A stretch of 64,000 bases of DNA, from assembly GCA_963836375.1 (NCBI GenBank), contig CAWIJK010000002.1:496001-560000 (forward strand). Direction: 5' to 3'. Made by a program: the position numbers and the translations under genes. Each line of letters starts with the position of its first letter. Within the stretch, counting starts at the first letter, position 1. The notes under the pieces were generated by a model. It had not been told where the DNA came from and ran no database searches. It worked only from the letters and a program-made list of their open reading frames with translations. Below, piece after piece: positions 62,801 to 64,000 of the stretch. The DNA is from CAWIJK01 sp963836375 (GTDB taxonomy: Bacteria > Actinomycetota > Acidimicrobiia > Acidimicrobiales > RAAP-2).

Positions 62801-63673
62801 GTGGCCCGGCTCGCCTACCTCGGCACCCCCGCGCTCGCCGTCCCCCCGCTGCGGGCCCTGGTGGCCGCCGGCCACGAGATGGTGGCGGTGGTCACCCGGC
62901 CCGACCGGCGCCGGGGCCGGGGTCCGGCGACCTCGCCCAGCCCGGTCAAGGCCGCCGCCGCCGCCCTCGGCCTGCCGGTCACTGACCGTCTGGGGGACCT
63001 GGCCGGCTCGGGGGCCGAGCTCGGGGTGGTCGTGGCCTACGGCCGGATCATCCCGGCCGACGTCCTGGCCACCCTGCCCATGGTCAACCTCCACTTCTCG
63101 TTGCTGCCCCGCTGGCGGGGCGCCGCCCCGGTCGAGCGGGCGATCCTGGCCGGTGACCCGGTGACCGGGGTCTGCGTGATGGCGGTGGACGAGGGCCTCG
63201 ACACCGGCGCCCTCTACGCCCGGCGCGAGCTGCCGGTCGGCGACGAGTCGCTCGAAGAGCTCCGGGGCCGCCTGGTCGCCGTCGGCACCACCATGCTGGT
63301 CGACCTGCTGGCCGGCGGCGTCGGCGCCCTGCCGGTGCCGGTGCCCCAGTCGGGCGAGCCGACCTACGCCGAGAAGCTGGGGCCGGCCGACCTCGAGCTC
63401 GACTGGGGGCGTCCGGCCGTCGAACTGGCCCGGGTGGTCCGGCTGGGCCGGGCCCACACGAGGTTCCGGGGGCGCCGCCTCGGGGTGCTCGAGGCCCGGG
63501 TGCTCGACGGGGAGGGGAGCGGGTCCGCGCCGGGGACCCTGGTCGACGGCGGGGTCTCGACGGGTGGGGGGCGACTCGAGCTGGTGCGGGTCCAGCCCGA
63601 GGGTGGCCGCCCCATGGACGCCGCCGACTGGTGGCGCGGCGCCCGGCCCGCCCCCGGTGAGCGCCTCGACTGA
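62801..63673 (+). CDS. fmt: Fmt, methionyl-tRNA formyltransferase
   Basis: 290 residues. LAYLGTPALAVPPLRALVAAG at the start, VVTRPDRRRGRG, VVAYGRIIPADVL, then NLHFSLLPRWRGAAPVERAILAGD with the catalytic Asn/His and the SLLPRWRGAAP loop. VMAVDEGLDTGALY holds the Asp. The C-terminal domain (about 195-290) recognises the tRNA acceptor. GTG 62801 leaves the family's usual start, 20 bp after def. Confidence 0.96.
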   Translation: MARLAYLGTPALAVPPLRALVAAGHEMVAVVTRPDRRRGRGPATSPSPVKAAAAALGLPVTDRLGDLAGSGAELGVVVAYGRIIPADVLATLPMVNLHFSLLPRWRGAAPVERAILAGDPVTGVCVMAVDEGLDTGALYARRELPVGDESLEELRGRLVAVGTTMLVDLLAGGVGALPVPVPQSGEPTYAEKLGPADLELDWGRPAVELARVVRLGRAHTRFRGRRLGVLEARVLDGEGSGSAPGTLVDGGVSTGGGRLELVRVQPEGGRPMDAADWWRGARPAPGERLD

Positions 63674-63674
63674 G

Positions 63675-63688
63675 GGCGCCCGGGCGCC
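63675..63688 (+). terminator. GC palindrome after fmt
   Basis: GGCGCCCGGGCGCC (63675-63688) is a perfect 14-bp palindrome one base after the fmt stop. Its hairpin form would be short-looped and has no T-tract, so the role is tentative. Confidence 0.35.
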
Positions 63689-63767
63689 TGGTGCCGAGCG
63701 CTGACCCACGACCGAGCCCGCGGCGGGGCCGGCCGACAGGGCGGTCACGTCGGGCCAGACTGTGGAG

Positions 63768-64000
63768 ATGCCCGAGGGATGGGACGGCGCGCTCTACGAC
63801 CGGTTCAAGGCCGAGCGGCGCCAGCCCTTCGACGACCTCTTGGCCCGCTGCCGACCGATCCCCGGCGGTCGCGCCGTCGACCTCGGTTGCGGCACCGGCG
63901 AGCTGACCGCCGAGCTCCACCGGGCCCTCGGCGCGGCCCGGACCACCGGGATCGACTCCTCGCCGGCCATGCTCGAGCGGGCCCGGAGCCTCGGGCGGCC
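63768..64000 (+). CDS. SAM-dependent methyltransferase, trans-aconitate methyltransferase-like (3' end outside window)
   Basis: First 77 residues only. MPEGWDGALYDRFKAERRQPF matches the start of Tam-like class I methyltransferases. GGRAVDLGCGTGELTAELH is the SAM-binding motif I, followed by GIDSSPAMLERA for motif II. The YDRFKAERRQPFDDLL form is characteristic of trans-aconitate 2-methyltransferases, but the substrate region lies outside. A CAGACT element (63756-63761) ends 6 nt before ATG 63768. Confidence 0.82.
   Translation, partial: MPEGWDGALYDRFKAERRQPFDDLLARCRPIPGGRAVDLGCGTGELTAELHRALGAARTTGIDSSPAMLERARSLGR

Overview
This 64 kb window is about 70-75% G+C and densely coded. It is a chromosomal housekeeping segment of an actinobacterium. 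The gene complement is actinobacterial: MihF, a DivIVA/SepF/FtsZ division set without ftsA, the proteasome activator Bpa with a C-terminal Tyr-containing tail, an F420/deazaflavin-type nitroreductase, and the order pyr-mihF-gmk-rpoZ-coaBC-metK-priA-def-fmt. The order and the style of the proteins (short FtsQ, helicase-degenerate PriA, many GTG starts) fit class Acidimicrobiia best, but that placement is inference. I see no tRNA, rRNA, CRISPR array, insertion sequence, prophage or attachment site.

Layout. 1-9.3 kb: end of the division and cell-wall cluster (ftsW-murG-murC-murB-ftsQ, then ftsZ with its own promoter and a leader hairpin, yggS-like, sepF, yggT-like, divIVA). 9.4-17 kb: a DksA/TraR-type regulator with a histone-H1-like repeat tail, lspA, rluD, a sigma-70 factor (minus), a histidine phosphatase, an Rrf2 regulator (minus), a phosphodiesterase-like protein, bpa, an NTF2-like protein and an RDD membrane protein with a repeat-rich head. 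17-26.5 kb: dnaE, two unrecognised conserved-looking genes, a DUF255/thioredoxin-fold protein, an SDR, a Ddn-like protein and a glyoxalase-fold protein. 26.5-32.2 kb: menaquinone genes menE, menB, menA, menH and menD, arranged as two divergent pairs. 32-40.6 kb: aldo/keto reductase, YccF, carotenoid-cleavage oxygenase, tyrS, flavin reductase, small unknowns, an NfuA-like Fe-S carrier and a short prepilin peptidase. 40.6-46 kb: the shikimate operon aroC-aroK-aroB-aroQ, an Xaa-Pro peptidase, efp and nusB. 46-47.3 kb: a damaged DHFR-like gene and a metallo-beta-lactamase-fold protein. 47.5-56.7 kb: the pyrimidine operon pyrR-pyrB-pyrC-carA-carB-pyrD-pyrF, preceded by a PyrR-binding leader hairpin. 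56.7-64 kb: mihF, gmk, rpoZ, coaBC, metK, priA, def, fmt and the start of a methyltransferase.

Regulation. The clearest structure beyond the genes is a recurring promoter layout. A TANNNT -10 hexamer lies 6-9 nt before the start codon at 16 genes on both strands, as expected for leaderless transcripts. At menE/menB two such hexamers overlap on opposite strands, one base out of register. Operons often use 4-bp GTGA/ATGA stop-start overlaps. GC-rich hairpins without U-tracts follow several stop codons.

Integrity. Four genes are interrupted in frame: a small CxxC protein, a cysteine-rich protein beside it, a DHFR-like gene that also lacks a normal start codon, and coaBC. Because coaBC should be essential, at least some of these may be sequencing or assembly errors. 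I did not find a convincing undescribed multi-gene system. The best leads are the promoter architecture, the DksA-H1 chimera and the unrecognised conserved-looking genes.
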